In this document: positions 11,772 through 24,214 of the stretch, piece by piece
Numbering within the stretch: the stretch's first letter is position 1
Layout of the letters: each line of letters begins with the position of its first letter
Program-made: the position numbers and the translations under genes
Notes under the pieces: model-generated
Seen by the model: the letters and a program-made list of their open reading frames with translations, nothing else
Databases searched by the model: none
Told to the model about the DNA's origin: nothing
NCBI GenBank assembly: GCA_037501455.1
Contig: CM074858.1
Span: forward strand, 48,915,001 to 48,979,000
DNA length: 64,000 nt
Source of the DNA: Lantana camara
Taxonomy: Eukaryota > Streptophyta > Magnoliopsida > Lamiales > Verbenaceae
Direction: 5' to 3'

Positions 11772-13201
11772 TGTAACACCCGAGCGCAAGGTGTCACATC
11801 CCCCGCACCGAGACCTGACCCGAATATGAAATGGACGATCCATACCCGAGCTAGATCACGACGAACAGGGACAAACACATACTCTTAGCTAGGCGGGCTA
11901 GCCCTTAAACCATAAAGTCAGCGTAAAACATTAAAGCGGAAGCAATAAACGAACCTACATCATATATATATACAATGAGTGTCACAACTCGAAAAATAAG
12001 TCACATACATCATCAATTGCCATCACGACTCGAACAAGTACGCTCCAATATAACAATATTCATATACAAATATCAAAAGTAAGAGTATGCAAGTGTAAGA
12101 CCCAAAAGTACAGATCTATGGACGAATGCAAGACCTAGGACTCGTATTCCCGTCTAGCTCCCTGACACCTGCACGACACAGCTGAAAACCAAACGGGTTC
12201 AGTCCAAAAGGGACTGGTGGGTATAAAAACAGGGCATATATATAATATATGACGGTAATTAAACATTCACATGCAGGTTATAATCCCAAGTGAAGTTTTT
12301 AAAGAATTTCCCAAGTGGGTGAATAGAAATCGTCAAAAGGGATTATAACGAATCATTAACATTAGGTCATTATTGGCCCGGCGAGTGGGCGTGCATTATC
12401 TCCAACCAACACCTTGTGTAATCATTTAAACATTCATTCATTCATTCTTTTCATGCAAATCATTCTTTTGTGCACAATCATTAACATTTACACCTTCTTC
12501 CTCCGGGTTGGGGGTAGGTTTGCAAGGCCCGACCACCCATTCATTGACCAAAAGGGGTTACATGACTCCCTAGATGGCGCTCAGCGTCCATTCCTCGCTA
12601 ACTCCTAATGAGGTCCGGTTACGCTGTTCATTGGTGGAACTAGTGTGAGGGATCACCATCGGCCCGTGCCTCCCCGGATAGCCACTCACACTAAGTCCCT
12701 GGGCCCCATTCGTGCATTTGTTCATTTCTCGCCAAAATATTAGGTAGGGTTCATAAAATAAGGCTTTACGTTGAAAACATTTACTCTTTAAAACGACTCT
12801 ATATATATATATAATTTTGGTCGAAAACTTTCACATTGAAGGTATATATAGGGTCTTATATCTACATAGAAGAGAAACCCACCTTAAACCGCAAAAAGGA
12901 GAAAACACGAGCCTCACGGATCGGCGTCGTCTCCAACTGAAACAAAATCTGTGCAAGAAAGGTTGAAGTGAGACTCAATATCACCAAATAAGACGCTCGG
13001 CAATGTAATGCTCAAGAGGTAAATATGTACAAGATAAGATTATGTTATGAAAATGTTCATGTGTACTATTAAGGAATTTAAATCATATATTCAAGTCATT
13101 CGATCATTCATTCGAATTCACAATCCCACATTTTCAATCAAATCAATCGAAATAATATTTAATATTCACTAAACATATATAAATATGTAATTATATTACA
13201 T

Positions 13202-13247
<46 letters not shown>

Positions 13248-14476
13248 CACATGCACGTACAGTAGCATGCAACCACAAAATGCATGAAATCAAAAGGTGA
13301 CACGCCCGTGTCACCATTATACAATAAGCCGTGACACCCCCGTGTCTCAGTACAGCGGATAATATGCATGAAAATAGAAGGTGACACGCCCGTGTCACCA
13401 TTACAAAGCAAACCGTGACACCCCCGTGTTATGGTACAGCAGAACCAGACCGTCATGCACCCCCGTGTCATGCTGAAGAAGGAAAAGGTGACACGCCCGT
13501 GTCACGTACACAGCAGAGAAAAACAGAGCACACAGCTGAACAATAACGCACCAAAACCCAATCACCCAAAAATGGATCAAACTCACGTTTAAATGCTCAA
13601 ATATCATGATATACACCTACTAACATACATATGGATCAATAACAATTCATAAGAACACATTTTTCCACATTAGATCATCAAGAATTCTTAAAATGAAGCC
13701 CATATCATCAATCATGCTCCAAGTCCATAAATCTCAAGATAAATGCATATAACTTAAGCTCAAAGTTCCTAAACATATTTCCAATAACAAATACATACAT
13801 TAACCAATATATAGCAAAGCCCTATCTATACCATAAATTCAAGAAAATCACCAAAGTTCCAAAATTACCTCAAATGCAAGAAATGGATGCTAAGATGAAG
13901 TGATGATGTTGGTGATGCTTGAATGATCACAAATCCCACAAATATGAAGCTTGAAAGATGAAATCTCCCTACACTTTGGCAAGGGTTTTGGTTCGGTTGG
14001 CAAGGGAAGCAAGAGCAAATGTGTATGTAATGTTTTTATAAATGAGAAGCAAATGGTACGTGATTGCTGCTAAGAGGAAGAAAGAAATGGCCAATTTGCT
14101 ATTAAGTCCTCCCATTAATTAAGTCATGCAATTAGGTTCAATTCCATAACAAATGAGCAATTAAGTCCAATGCAATTAAGTCCCAAAATTCATGAAAATG
14201 AACAAGTAAGGCCATAAAAGAATTAAATCACGTTCGGGAAGTTAATTCACGTTGCAATCAAGTTCGATTTATGCAATAAATATCAATTTGATATGAATTT
14301 CACAAAAATACTTAATATTAAATAACTTAGGATATAATCATTAACTTAATTAACATTATTAACATCTAATGTATTTAAAATAAAATTAACTATATAAACA
14401 CATAAAAATAATTATTTCGCGCAATTTGGTAAACACTTACGTCATACCTGTACCGCCGTATTATCGGGGCGTCACA
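11772..14476 (-). repeat. Gypsy-M 5' LTR
   Basis: 2.7 kb, nearly the same as 4341-7022. It differs by scattered substitutions, several of them C/T or G/A (for example the second box reads CCCGTCTAGC at 12149-12158 instead of CCCGCCTAGC). A (TA)n run is expanded at 13207-13246. No complete protein frame is present; short repeated open frames around 12414 and 13196 match those at 4983 and 5769 only because the LTRs match. Confidence 0.92.
13296..13505 (-). repeat. Array of GACACG-CGTGTC dyads in the Gypsy-M 5' LTR
   Basis: Counterpart of 5842-6052 with the same six units and spacing. The unit at 13296-13315 reads the perfect form GGTGACACGCCCGTGTCACC, where the other LTR has one substitution. 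The fourth unit has CGTGTTATGG against CGTGTCAAGG. Confidence 0.85.
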
Positions 14477-15530
14477 AACCCTGACCTGCCAGGAGGTTTG
14501 GTAGGAAGATGGGAACCTGAGGGTTTGAGTGTTCATGCTCCCCTCGTTTGTATTGATGGTTAGGGTCGTGCAACCCTTCCATCACTGAGAAGGAGGTATG
14601 TATGATATGTATGCTATGTTATGATTTCATTTGTTATGTATAGATTTGTTATATATGATTAGTTGGAGGAGTCTAGGATGGGATTAGGTACTCGGACCCG
14701 CTGAGTTATGTATGTATGCTCTGTTAAAGTTCGTGACACGGGGATAGACACATAATTAAGATAAAATATGACGCTTTTGGACCTATAAGCTAAAATATGT
14801 TTTGATAAGATTTGATTTGATAAGGTACATTTTGGTATGTTTCGTATGTATAGATTTGTTAAGTTATGTTTTTATCTGTTTTGATAAGAAACCCCTATAT
14901 GTATGTATCACGGTCAAATGTTTTAGTGTGCAAAAACTATACCGGAGTTCACGAACATTGTATGTTATACGTGTTTTTCTCTATCAGTATATAGCATGTG
15001 TGGGTAGCCCCTCACCCAGTCCGTGTGACTGACCCCTCTCCCCCTTTTGTTTTTAGTGTGCAGGTGTCACGTGGAGTTGAGCTAGGCGGCGTGTCGAGTC
15101 TTTGGAGTCTGTCGTGTCTTTCATTTGTTCGAGTCTGTTGCATTTCATACGATTTGAATTCTATATAAGTATGTTAGTATGTTTTAGTAAGCATGATTGT
15201 TTTATATATATTTGATTTCGGGATAGGCTTCTAGGAAACAGCTTGAACCGTTTGTATTTATGATTTATGTTATTCTTTCGGGATTAGGTATCTATGCTAG
15301 TTGAACCCATCACCTGCTGCTTGTAATTTAAATTTGAATGTATGAGTTACTTTCGCATATGCACTTGTGTTGCGTTTTGTTTGAGTTGCAGGGTCTACGT
15401 CCCGCCTAGCTTAGCTGTGTTTGTCGGTCTCTCGTTCGCCTCTGCTTGGTTCATGTATGGGTTTACCATCTCGGATGTGGATTGGGCTTAGGTGCGAGGG
15501 ATGTGGTGACCCACCGTACGGGGTGCTACA
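14477..15530 (+). repeat. LTR-B copy 1, 3' segment
   Basis: The sequence resumes from 4340 (first five bases are the TSD AACCC) and aligns with 18245-19258 of copy 2, for example CCAGGAGGTTTGGT, CTCCCCTCGTTTGTAT and CAACCCTTCCATCAC. It ends GGGGTGCTACA at 15530. The boxes GCTAGGCGGC (15081-15090) and CCCGCCTAGC (15401-15410) are present, and an acceptor-like GTGCAG|GT is near 15058. No primer binding site follows, so it is a solo LTR or a 3' LTR whose element is not otherwise present here. Confidence 0.8.
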
Positions 15531-15995
15531 ATACTCATACTCGTAACATATTCAGAACTCTGGCATGATCATATCCTAATATATTCATAATCCTAGCATA
15601 TCAAATTCTTAAGATAATCATATTCCTAATCCTAATCATACCATAACAAATTTACATATTCTAGTACCTAGCACATCATGTTCTATAGCATATAACATAA
15701 TCATACTTACGTATACATAGGGCTTATATTCACATGCATTCATATCGGGCACATTTCATTAGGGTTTAACTATAACCTAACCTCACCTTACACTGACGAA
15801 TCGGGCAAAGAGAACAAGACCAATGCCTACGGAGCAACCTCGCCACCAAAGGGATACTCCTCTGAACAAGACAAACATTACAAAACATGCTTAGACTCAA
15901 TCATGAACCATACAAACGCACGGCAAATGCATATGGATGTGAATGATGCAATGCAAGCCACAAACGTTCAAACTTAGACACATCGAAGCAATTAC
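15531..15995 (-). repeat. Antisense fragment of a diverged Gypsy LTR
   Basis: Read on the minus strand, 15765-15900 carries the conserved LTR middle block: GAGTCTAAGC, TTGTTCAGAGGAG, then CAGTGTAAGGTGAGGTTAGG followed by TTATAGTTAAACCCTAATG. This aligns with LTR-B (17660-17810) in the opposite direction. The outer part (15531-15760) is AT-rich with a loose ATATTCATAATCCTAGCAT repetition and no further identity I can give. Confidence 0.55.
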
Positions 15996-16301
15996 CATTG
16001 TTACAATTTCCTTTCAGGCCATATAATTAATTCTTGAATTAATTATATTGTGGCTTTATATTAATTCACTAATTAATTACATTTGGGTTAATTAATTCTC
16101 CAATTAGTTAACACATGGTCCAATTTCTCAATTGGAGCTACGTGTTCCAAACGTGCTCTCCACTCCCACACGTGTGGTCTTGTTTCGATCAATTAATTGA
16201 TCAAACGACCATAGTCTAGTAACAGGTGTGTGACCCTAACCCGAAATGTCAATGTATATTCGAAAGAACCTTTCAATCAATAACATTATGTGGGATACAA
16301 T
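15996..16301 (-). repeat. Antisense fragment of a Copia LTR related to Copia-C
   Basis: On the minus strand this reads AAAGGTTCTTTCGAAT..., CACCTGTTACTAGACTATGG, TCGTTTGATCAATTAATTG and CCACACGTGTGGGAG. This follows the order of the Copia-C LTR (37221-37475), where the same blocks read AAAGGTTCTGTCGAAT, CACCTGTTGCTAGACTATGG and CACACGTGTGGG. It is clearly diverged and truncated at both ends. Confidence 0.55.
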
Positions 16302-19258
16302 TGTGACACCCCGATCTTCTCGACAATCCAAATATGACGTCACTAGAGAGTTTAATTCAGTAACTTTATGGATTATATGTTATTCGGATGCCTTACGTGT
16401 CAATTTGTAATTTATTTTAATTATGTACGCAATTGAATTTAATAAATTACACTTGGACTCAATCGTCTAATATTTGCAAATTAGGCACCTAATTGTAGTT
16501 AGGGTGTTTTTAGCCCTCGTGGCTACCTTGAGCTCGGGAATTCGAATTCAAATTCTAACCTTATCATTGAGTTCGTTTCGATGATCCGGATTCAGCGAAA
16601 TTAACCTTTTAATTTTCTAAAGCAATTTGATTGCCCTACCGTTTTGTAATTCGATTCGTTTGGACCGCATACCGTTCGAACCTACCTGTTTCTTGGCCTT
16701 AAGTGGACCGAACCACCCTCCTCTCCCTCATTTGCATCATCTCGGTCCAAGGAAGAAAGGAGAAGAGAATTAGATACTATTTACCCCAAACTTTGAGCTC
16801 AAGTTCCAGGCTTGCTCGCTCGCCCAATCGAAGATCCAAAGTAAGTATTGTATTCCTCTCTCCGAGGGCTTCGTTTTCCCCCGATTGAATCTTATTTTAC
16901 GAGCTTGATTTCTTACTTTCTTAAAGATGATGAATAGTGCTAGATTCCGGGTTTAATGTGTTTAAACTCGTTTCGTGAGCTCTTACTTGCAAATATGTGA
17001 TCTACGTGTCGTATGTGACTTGTGGTATGATTTTTGGGTGATTCAGGGTTATGATGTGGGGGGGTGTGTGTGTGTTTGGTGTTGTGGTTCCGCCATTAAT
17101 GGCAAAACTTGGAGGTGCTCCCAGGGGAATGACATGCCTGTGTCGTCACCTACGCCTTGCGAGTGACACGCCTGTGTCCCCTTTTGTTCTTAGAAGGAGA
17201 CACGCCCTTGTCTCCCCTGTTTTGCTCGGCGTCTGTACTGAGACACGCCCGTGTCTCAGTTTCCTATTGAAGGGAGACAAGCCTTTGTCTACCCCTCTAC
17301 GTGTGTGTTTTGTATCGGTTTGTGCGATTTTATCTTATATGTTTGTTATACGGTTTTATCCCTCCCCGGTCATGATCCTAACTTGACGTATGTTATGATA
17401 TAAATATGAGTTTTCGTAATTAGATACGTTATATAATTATATGAATTGTTTTTGGTACTAAAACGTGTTATGTGTTCTTAAAGGACTAAGTGCGATTAAT
17501 TGCGTTAATTGTGCATATGAACATGTTTTAATTTGTTTTATGCATATATTAAGTTAGAATACGCCTTCCTTTGCATGGAAATGATTTGAATATGAACTTT
17601 ACTAAAGTATGCATCACTTGAGTGTCAATGCATATGTCGTGCATCTATGTGGTTCATCATTGAGTCTAAATCTTGTCTTATGTCTTCAGCTTGTTCAGGT
17701 GCACCTGGGGCGGTGTCTCGTTCGCCGTGTTGATCCCGGGATGTATCAACCCTCGTGTTCATTTTCCGTCGGTGTAAGGTGAGGTTAGGTTATAGTTAAA
17801 CCCTATGAAACATGCTTATTTCTTATGCATGCGAACTATAACCTTAAGTATAAGTAAATATGTACGAGATATGTACATTTATGAATTTGCTATGAGTTTG
17901 CAAGTATGATACGCTATGTACAAGCCTAAGTACGCTTGTTCTGATTTGGTATGATTTGTTATGTTTTTCAACATTAACTATGCTTCAAACCGTGTGCCTC
18001 TTATGATCCCAGTGCTATATGCTATGGATATATATGGATTTAACACGGAGAGGTATGTAAAGCATAGTAGTTGCAAGGTAAGGTATGTTATGTAAGTTTT
18101 GATATGTTATGTTCTATAGCGGGGTATGATATGCTTTGGTATGCTCTGTTATGTTATGATGGGCCCCAAAGTCTACGAGTCAGGACACCTAGGACGGTAA
18201 ACGGCCATCGGGATAAGCCTGAGCATGGCCTCCACTATAATAGGACTAACTCGGAACCCGCCAGGAGGTTTGGTTGGGGGATAGGACCCTGACGGTTGAG
18301 TATGCGCGCTCCCCTCGTTTGTATGGATGGTTAGAGTCGAGCAACCCTTCCATCACCAGAGAAGGAGGTATGTATGTTATGTATGTTTTGTTTTGATATG
18401 TTCTGATATGATATGTTATATCTGAGGAGCCCAGGATGGGATTTCGTACTCGTACCCGATGAGTTATGTTTGTATGCTCTAATAAGTTCGTGAAACGGGG
18501 ATAGACTCTTGATTAAGTTAAAATATGGATCTTTTGAAAGTAAGTTAAGGTTCGATATGTTTTGATGAGATTTGATACGTTAAGATTTGTTATGATATGT
18601 TTGTTACGTAAGAATTGGATAAGTTTTGATTTGTTCCGTTTTGATTAAAACCCCTATATGTATGTATCACCAGCAAATGTTTTATTGTGCAAAACCTATC
18701 CCTGAGTTCACGAACATTGTGATTTGTACATGCTTTGCTCCTTATACGTATGTAGCATGTGTAAGTAACCCCTCACTCAGTCCGTGTGACTGACCCCTCT
18801 CCCCTTTGTTTTTAGCGTGCAGGTACCTCTTGGAGTTCGAGTTAGACGGCGTGTGTCGAGTCCTTGGAGTTTGTCGTATCCTTTGTTCTTTTGGGTCTGT
18901 TGCATTTCATACGATTTGAATTTTGTATTAACATATTAGTATGTCAATGTAAGCATTGGTTATTTTACGTATTTGAATTTCGTGACCGGCTTCTAGGGAC
19001 AGATTGGACAGATTTGAACCCGTCTGTATTTATGACTTGTGTTAATATTCAGGATTAGGTATCTATGAGAGTTGAACCCGTCACCTGTTGCTTGTACTTT
19101 ATTATTTGATGGATTGATTAGCTTCCGCATACGCATTTGTTTACGAGCTTTGTTTGAGTTGCAGGGTCTACGTTGCACCTAGCTTTGGTGTGTGTCTGTC
19201 TATCTCTCGTTTGCCTCTGCTTGGTTCATGTATAGGTTTCCCATCTCGTATGTGGTCA
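16302..19258 (+). repeat. LTR-B copy 2, 3'-truncated
   Basis: It starts TGTGACACCCCGATCTTC and shares the LTR-B order: GAGCTC then a donor-like CAAA|GTAAGTATT (16841), the dyad module (17131-17292), GTGCATCTATGTGGTTCATC, GGTGAGGTTAGG, and an acceptor-like GTGCAG|GTACC near 18822. It stops at about 19258, where the LTR tip should follow (compare 15470-15530), and LTR-H begins. The tip is absent, so the copy is truncated. No protein domains are visible. Confidence 0.75.
17131..17292 (+). repeat. Dyad-repeat module in LTR-B copy 2
   Basis: Five short symmetric units: GACATGCCTGTGTC (17131), GACACGCCTGTGTC (17165), GGAGACACGCCCTTGTCTCC (17196-17215), TGAGACACGCCCGTGTCTCA (17239-17258) and GGAGACAAGCCTTTGTCTAC (17273-17292). 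The core GACACGCCCGTGTC is the same as in Gypsy-M, although the flanking arms differ in matched pairs (GGTG/CACC there; GGA/TCC or TGA/TCA here). Confidence 0.8.
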
Positions 19259-19973
19259 TGTACCGGTCCCTATTCTTTTAAATATTTAACAGAAAAGGGA
19301 TCATTTTGTAATTAGGCCTAACCTCAGTGACCTGTATGTAATTATCCCTAATTATTATAACATGTTACATGTTACATTTTAATTATTTTATGATCATACT
19401 TAGGTGACTTAATTTGTTACCTAATTTAACTTGATTTGTTACATGTTCTTTGATGGTAAATAATTAGAATTTTAACCTATAGTTTAATTGTTACATGTTC
19501 AATTAATTCCCTAACCAATTGATATAGGTTGTGATATACATATTTTTGTATAAATGCTATATAAATAGCATATTTCCAAATAGTGACTTTTTACCTTTGA
19601 CTTTTGACTTTTGCCCGTTGAATTCGACTCCCAGCTTTGTCTTTTAACTAAAAGAATCGTAAGAGAAGGATTCAACGGTCAAAACCTTTTCTGAAAATTC
19701 TCAAAATCGGGGATCAAATTAGCTTTCAATGTACAAGTTCCTTTTCTAATTAAGGTTGTTTTAAAACCCTAAGAATAAATCCTTAAGCCCTTGATACGAG
19801 ATTTCAAGTGAGACTAATCTTATACTCGAATCCTTTCTTCGGAAAAAGATATTCCTTGTTAAAGTTTTATGCTTTCTTGTCAATCTTGTGATTCAATACT
19901 TGAATTTCATCACTCAGTCATGCATCATTAACCCTGTTTAGGACTTAGTTCCTTAAGCTCATAGAAGTGTGTC
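19259..19973 (+). repeat. LTR-H, first segment
   Basis: It begins TGTACCGGTCCCTATTC where LTR-B copy 2 stops. It is AT-rich, with a TATAAATAGCATA-like stretch near 19559-19570 and no open frame of note. It is interrupted at 19973 by LTR-S and continues at 44831 and 49543. Assignment rests on the continuing order of Gypsy-LTR blocks downstream. The exact 5' end is inferred, and no TSD matches across the whole unit. Confidence 0.5.
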
Positions 19974-21188
19974 TGTAGCACCCCAAACGGTGGGCACCAC
20001 ATCCCCCACTCTAAGACCCGACAGGTGTTTGAAATGGAAAGTCCACAAACGCACCAAGTCATAGCAAACTGAAGACAAAAAAAATCTCACCTACGCTGGG
20101 TGGTCTAGACCCTAATACAAAGTACGCAACAAACAAAATACAAATGCGGAAGCGAAAGGATCTCATACAAACAATCATCGAGCATAATCTATACAAATTA
20201 TACAAATACTTGTCCACCACGAGCCAAATTAATCAAACAATAATCCAAAGCCAAAGTCACAAGAATAATTGAACTTACAAAGCGTAAATCGAAGATGGAA
20301 GTGTATGCAAAACTCGAGCTACACAACAAAAGATGACTCAAATATACACCGCCACCTAGCTCGAACCTCAACCTGCACCTGCGACTCAAGAGAACAAGGG
20401 GAAAAAAGATACAACGAGGAAGGATCACTCCTAATGACTAGTGAGGGGGCTAACACACACACCCATACATATACAGATGAGCAAAGCATATATCAAATCC
20501 AAAAAGCTCATGAACCGGGGCATGGTGTTTGCAGTCTAAAACATTTTCTCATGATAATAGATATATAAGAGAGTGTTTAGGACCGAAAGCCAAATCAACG
20601 AATTCCAGTAATTAAGAATCCATTCTAGTTTCACGAACCCAAATTCAAATTCAAACTAACTCGTCGAGTATGAGTTCTCCATCCAAACTCCTCAAATTCA
20701 ATCTTACTCAAAATAAATCCAAACAAACAAACCAACCCTCTTCCAAATGATAGAAAGGGAAAGCCTTTCCCTCTCTCTCAGCTCAAGAAAACTTACCATC
20801 CCCTCGTCCTCCCGAGGTTGGGAAAGCTCTCTCAAAAGGAAATGTGCACAGGAGGTGCATCCGGCGACCCCATGACCATCCCGGTTGCTCCTTACCCACC
20901 AAATGTTCGGGCCCTCAAACAAAGTCCAAAGTCAAACATACCAAACTTTTCATTCAAAGTCAAAGTCTACTACAAACATCCACACACCAAAGAAACAAGG
21001 AAAACCTTCATAAAAATCCACGGCCCTAGATTTTTGACTCACAAAAATCCACGACCGTGGGAAACCTTCCAACGATTCAGGGTACAATCCACGACCCTGG
21101 ATTTTTCCTTCATAAAAATCTACGGCCGTGGATCTTGCTGCAGTAGCGAAAATCAGCAACATCGCAGTAGCAACAAAGAAATAATTAG
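19974..21188 (-). repeat. LTR-S (solo LTR), segment nearest its 3' end
   Basis: It begins TGTAGCACCCC, the minus-strand form of a Gypsy LTR 3' tip, after a GTGTC target repeat (19969-19973). It carries related blocks (GCCACCTAGCTCG near 20351; CTCACTAG-like and CATTTTCTCATG tracts) and the dyad module at 21011-21132. LARD-L interrupts it at 21189 and it resumes at 43753. No internal region or coding frame lies between its ends, so it is a solo LTR. Confidence 0.72.
21011..21132 (-). repeat. Dyad-repeat module in LTR-S
   Basis: Four units built on AAAATCCACGRCCSTGGATTTT: 21011-21035, 21043-21060, 21086-21106 and 21114-21132. Each is an imperfect inverted repeat with an AT outer arm and a GC core. 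Confidence 0.72.
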
Positions 21189-23889
21189 TGTAGCACCTGG
21201 AACGCTAGGTAGCCACATCCCCCGCACTATAGTTCAATCCACATATGGAACGAGCACCCATACATGAACCAAGCCTATAGGGAAAGGGAGAGAATAAAAA
21301 AAAATGACACTCTAGCTAGGCGGGACTAACCCTCAATCAATACCAACATGCAAAATCAATAAACGCAAGCATGATAATTTACATTCACTTCACTAAAATC
21401 ATTCAAGTCCATGACCAAGACTTTTATTCATATACCATATCAATTATCCATAAACAATTTATAATATACATAAGTACCAAAACCGTTCATAAGTAATAGA
21501 AATGCATCAATAATTTACATGAGCTATAATGGACCCAAAATGAAAGACTCAAATCCCACCAAGCCCGCACCCTGCAAGACCTGAAAATGTGAGGTGTCAG
21601 TCTAAGAACGACTGTGTGAGGGGTTTATAAATATAAGCTCAATTACCAAGCAAGCCATAATCTCGGGTAAGATTTTATAAAAGAAGACAATATAAGTTCA
21701 AGAATAGAATACTTTCTTGCCTGAGATTACAACTAGTCCAATTTACAATTCAATTCAATCAATCAGTGGCCCGAATAGTGAAGGCTAATGTCCAATGTTT
21801 CTCCAACCATGTACAATGATTCAATTGTCCAATGATTAGGTGATCAAGCAATCAATTATAGTGCAAAATTAGCAATTTCAATAACCCTTTCTTCCTCAGG
21901 TTGATGGTGGGTTTGCAAGGCCCAATCATCCAATCAGATGAGGGGAGCGCGAACACTCAAACCCTCGAGTTCTCATCATCCAACCAAACCTCCTGGTGGA
22001 CTCAAAGTTCATCCCCACGATGTGAGGGAGTGCAAGAGTTACCCGTCAGCGCTTGCTTTCCCGGTTGGCTCAAGACACTACCCTCGGGCCCATAGTGAAC
22101 AATCATAATACTCGCCCAATACACGATCAATCAATCAATCGGTACAATTCAGTTCAGTAACAGTAACAGTAATAGTAATTCAGTACAATAGTAGTGATTC
22201 AGTTGGAAATCATTTGAGGTTTATGGAAAACTATATATATATAGGTATACATTTTGGCCGAAGTCCACATAAGGGTTGTACGGGTTCTATATAACTAGAA
22301 ATTAAACCTCACCTGACGAGCGACGAAACAAGATAAGGATACAAGAAAGTGCCCAAACGATCAATGATCTCCGCCCTGGAGAAAAACTGGATAAGAAAGG
22401 AAATAACGGGAACTCGTGAGACGAGACTCAATATGAGACCAAGTATGACGCACAACCATGCTCATGTAAATAAATAAACTAGCAATCAAGTAAAAATTAG
22501 CATGTATGAAAACAAATTAACACCTAAGATGTGAAATTAATCTCAAGGAGTCGTGTATACATATTATTCAATTATTTCAAGTTCAATTCATATAGAACAT
22601 GGAGTCACACAATCATGTTTGAGCAATTAAGTACCAAGAAGTGTCACATAGGGAATAATTATCAATTAACCAAGTATATATATCATATAATTCACATGTG
22701 GGAGCCAAGAGAGTGAAAGGAACGCAAGAAGAGAGGTTTTGGTGAAGTTGGGCAAAACCCGACAATATTCGAAAACGTACACACTGTAGGAAAACTGGAA
22801 TATCTTGAGTTCTCGAAGTTGGAATTCAATTTTTCTTATTGAGTATGAAACTAGACACAAAGACCTTTCCGGTGATATATGGTTCATTTTCTAGTTCAAA
22901 GCGAGGTGCAAATGGCGTAGGCCCGAAGTTGGATGTAAGCAGTTTTTTGTTAAAGTGGCGACACCAAAAAGAATTGATCATATCTCACAAACTAGAAAAT
23001 ATATTGAGTTGATTCTAATTGGAGAATGTTCTAGACTTCAAGAGTTTCCGTGGGTTCAAAAATCAGGTCAATCGGAGTTCGGAAGAGGGTGTCGCGGCCG
23101 TGACAAAATTGCATAGAAAAGCAGTCCCGACAGCAAAGGAAAAATGGCCAGTTCTCGAGCTGTTAGTCGCGGCCGCGACCAAAAATGGTCACGAAATGGT
23201 CGCGGGCGCGACCCCCAATTCCAGTAGTACCGAAAGGCTTCGGGAATACAGGGCCAGGCTCAATTTTTGGCTCCCAAGCCTTCCCACATCAAACCAATGC
23301 AAGAATTCAACTCAAAACTATCATATAACTCATATATATCCATTACGCATCAATTAATCCATGGAAACATGCATAAATCATCAAGAACTCATCAATCAAA
23401 ACCCATATAATTTTATGCCATCAACTTCTCCTTTTCTTCAAGAATTCATGCAAGCTTTCAAGTATAATGATCAAGATCATGCTTCTAACTACATATAACG
23501 AAGGAATTACTTCAAAATTCTCAAACCCTAACTTCATATATGAACTCAAGAATTCAATTAAATTCCCAACTCTACCTTAATGAAAGAAAGAAAGGAGAAT
23601 TGATGATATGATGATGATGCTTCCAACTTATGCAACTTCTTCCTTGAATTAAAGCTTGGAATTTGAGATGAAATCTTCCTTTCCTCCTTGGTGTGATATA
23701 CCGTGATTTAGGGTGTGTGTGTGTGTGGGAATTTTGATGAAATAAAATGATGTAATGGAAGGAATGAGATAATATGCCAAAGTCTTGCAAGAAATGGGAT
23801 GAGAAGGCACAGTTTGCACTTAAGTCCCTAAGCTATATAGGTCATGCAATTAGGTATGTATATGTGTATGTATATAATTAAATGAGTCA

Positions 23890-23927
<38 letters not shown>

Positions 23928-24214
23928 CTCTAAAAGAATATGATGAAATGGAGTTGAATATATATATATATACATATTATGCTAAATTACTTGAATCAGG
24001 TTCGGAGAATTAAATACAAACTCATGTAATTGAATTCACGAAGTTATAATTTAAATCAAAATTGCAAGTATTCAAATCATGGAAATTAAATAGCGCTAAT
24101 CAAATGAATATGAATCATGCCAAAAATTATAAATTGATAAAATTTTATGTAAACACTTAGTAATATAATTCACAAATATCATGAAATACATAATTTGAAA
24201 ACTGGGGCGTTACA
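21189..24214 (-). repeat. LARD-L 3' LTR
   Basis: It runs TGTAGCACCTGG...GGGGCGTTACA. It carries GCTAGGCGGG at 21315-21324, the GTCGCGGCCGCGAC dyads at 23091-23213, a donor-like element near 23575 (minus strand AAG|GTAGAG) and a (TA)n run at about 23892-23926. It aligns with 40602-43752 throughout, apart from a stretch of about 125 bases present only in the other LTR (about 43290-43445) and microsatellite length changes. Confidence 0.85.
23091..23213 (-). repeat. Dyad-repeat module in LARD-L LTR
   Basis: GTCGCGGCCGTGAC (23091-23104), the perfect 14-base palindrome GTCGCGGCCGCGAC (23166-23179) and GGTCGCGGGCGCGACC (23198-23213). In the other LTR (42530-42652) the same positions read GTCGCGGCCGTGAC, GTTGCGGCCGCGAA, GTCGCGGCCCGACC and GGTCGCGGGCGCGACC. 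Confidence 0.8.

Larger units (their letters stand above)
4341..14476 (-). mobile_element. Gypsy-M: full-length Tekay/Del-like chromovirus, degenerate
   Basis: A complete 10.1-kb minus-strand Ty3/Gypsy retrotransposon. Read along the minus strand it has a 5' LTR (14476-11772), a Met-type primer binding site, a leader, gag with two CCHC knuckles, protease, RT, RNase H, integrase, GPY/F module and chromodomain, a polypurine tract, and a 3' LTR (7022-4341). Perfect 5-bp TSDs flank it, and its insertion split LTR-B copy 1. The LTRs differ by only a few bases per hundred by eye, so it is fairly young. The reading frame carries at least four in-frame stops and four frameshifts, so it cannot move on its own now. 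The C-terminal chromodomain places it among chromoviruses; Tekay/Del is my lineage inference from LTR length and the form of the chromodomain. Confidence 0.93.

Noticed and set aside
15531..16301. An internal region joining LTR-B copies 1 and 2 into one element
   Set aside because: No primer binding site follows the LTR-B copy 1 tip at 15530, no polypurine tract precedes 16302, and the intervening 0.77 kb consists of antisense LTR fragments.
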